Assembly (NCBI GenBank): GCA_021827245.1
Contig: JAKAWN010000134.1
Location: 1-15,227, forward strand
Length of the DNA stretch: 15,227 nucleotides
Origin: Acidobacteriota bacterium
Lineage (GTDB): Bacteria > Acidobacteriota > Terriglobia > UBA7540
Reading direction: 5' to 3'
The notes beneath the pieces are model-generated. The model saw only the letters and a list, made by a program, of their open reading frames with translations, was not told the DNA's origin and made no database searches. Below, piece by piece: positions 15,123 through 15,227 of the stretch (position 1 is the stretch's first letter; every line of letters begins with the position of its first letter). Position numbers and translations under genes: made by a program.

Positions 15123-15162
15123 TTAGAAATGTCCCCTTGGTTAACTCATTAGAAGTGTCCCC
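15123..15162 (+). mobile_element. Probable end of an IS21-like insertion sequence
   Basis: TTAGAAATGTCCCC (15123-15136) and TTAGAAGTGTCCCC (15149-15162) are direct repeats 26 bases apart with one mismatch. IS21-type elements have ends beginning TGT with the transposase-binding sequence repeated just inside, so the element would begin near 15130 and run right, out of the window. Assignment to IS21 is inference; the repeats are seen directly. Confidence 0.5.
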
Positions 15163-15227
15163 TCTTTGTCGTTCCTGTTTTTCTGTTTTTTCTCTCTTTC
15201 TTTGGTTTTGTTGTTTCTGATTTCTTC
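15141..15227 (-). CDS. Possible C-terminal end of a charged protein, partial
   Basis: From the right edge a minus-strand frame is open for 28 codons to TAA at 15143-15141. It is very rich in Lys, Glu, Arg and Asn (KTKEREKKQKNR), ends GTLLMS and overlaps the second IS-end repeat. It could be the tail of a transposase whose gene ends inside the terminal repeats, or just a consequence of the T-rich strand. No family is recognisable. Confidence 0.2.
   Translation of the reverse strand, partial: EEIRNNKTKEREKKQKNRNDKEGTLLMS

Overview
The window looks like chromosomal DNA of an uncultured soil-type bacterium, most likely Acidobacteriota. This is an inference. It rests on the moderately high GC coding regions, the Oar-like TonB receptor N-terminus with a carboxypeptidase-regulatory-like domain, and the family mix (SSS symporter, Gfo/Idh/MocA oxidoreductase, heparinase II/III, neutral ceramidase-like protein, BadF-type kinase). 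No rRNA or marker gene is present to settle it.

Layout. At the left edge is the tail of an unidentified gene (2-127). Two rightward genes follow: an UPF0309-type SIS-domain sugar isomerase (303-1064) and an exported protein of unrecognised family (1099-2037). Facing them is a leftward block. Read in its own direction, this block is a large heparinase II/III-type polysaccharide lyase (about 7.6 kb down to 4382), then an N-acetylglucosamine-type BadF/BadG kinase (4255-3236), then a neutral ceramidase-like amidase (3267-2065). A rightward SSS sodium:solute symporter (7915-9684) diverges from the lyase. A second leftward block starts with an IclR regulator (13852-13031) and continues with a DegT-type PLP aminotransferase, a metal-dependent amidohydrolase and a Gfo/Idh/MocA oxidoreductase ending at 9777. 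Diverging from IclR is the truncated start of a TonB-dependent receptor (14100-14459). The last 770 bases are insertion-sequence debris: an IstA-like transposase start, an array of GGTTCGTTTT repeats, inverted repeats, and the probable outer end of an IS21-like element.

Taken together the genes read as a locus for capture, depolymerisation and catabolism of a uronate or amino-sugar containing glycan or glycolipid: outer-membrane receptor, lyase, sodium symporter, amidase, sugar kinase, isomerase, oxidoreductase and aminotransferase under an IclR regulator. The substrate cannot be read from the sequence.

The most striking observation is that several genes are broken. The lyase carries an in-frame TGA, a 1-base deletion in a homopolymer and an in-frame TAG within about 490 bases. 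The oxidoreductase and the amidohydrolase each carry one 1-base deletion, and restoring it recovers the family C-terminus or N-terminus respectively. Together with the truncated receptor next to mobile-element debris, this means either a decaying locus or base-level sequence errors. Read-level data would separate the two.
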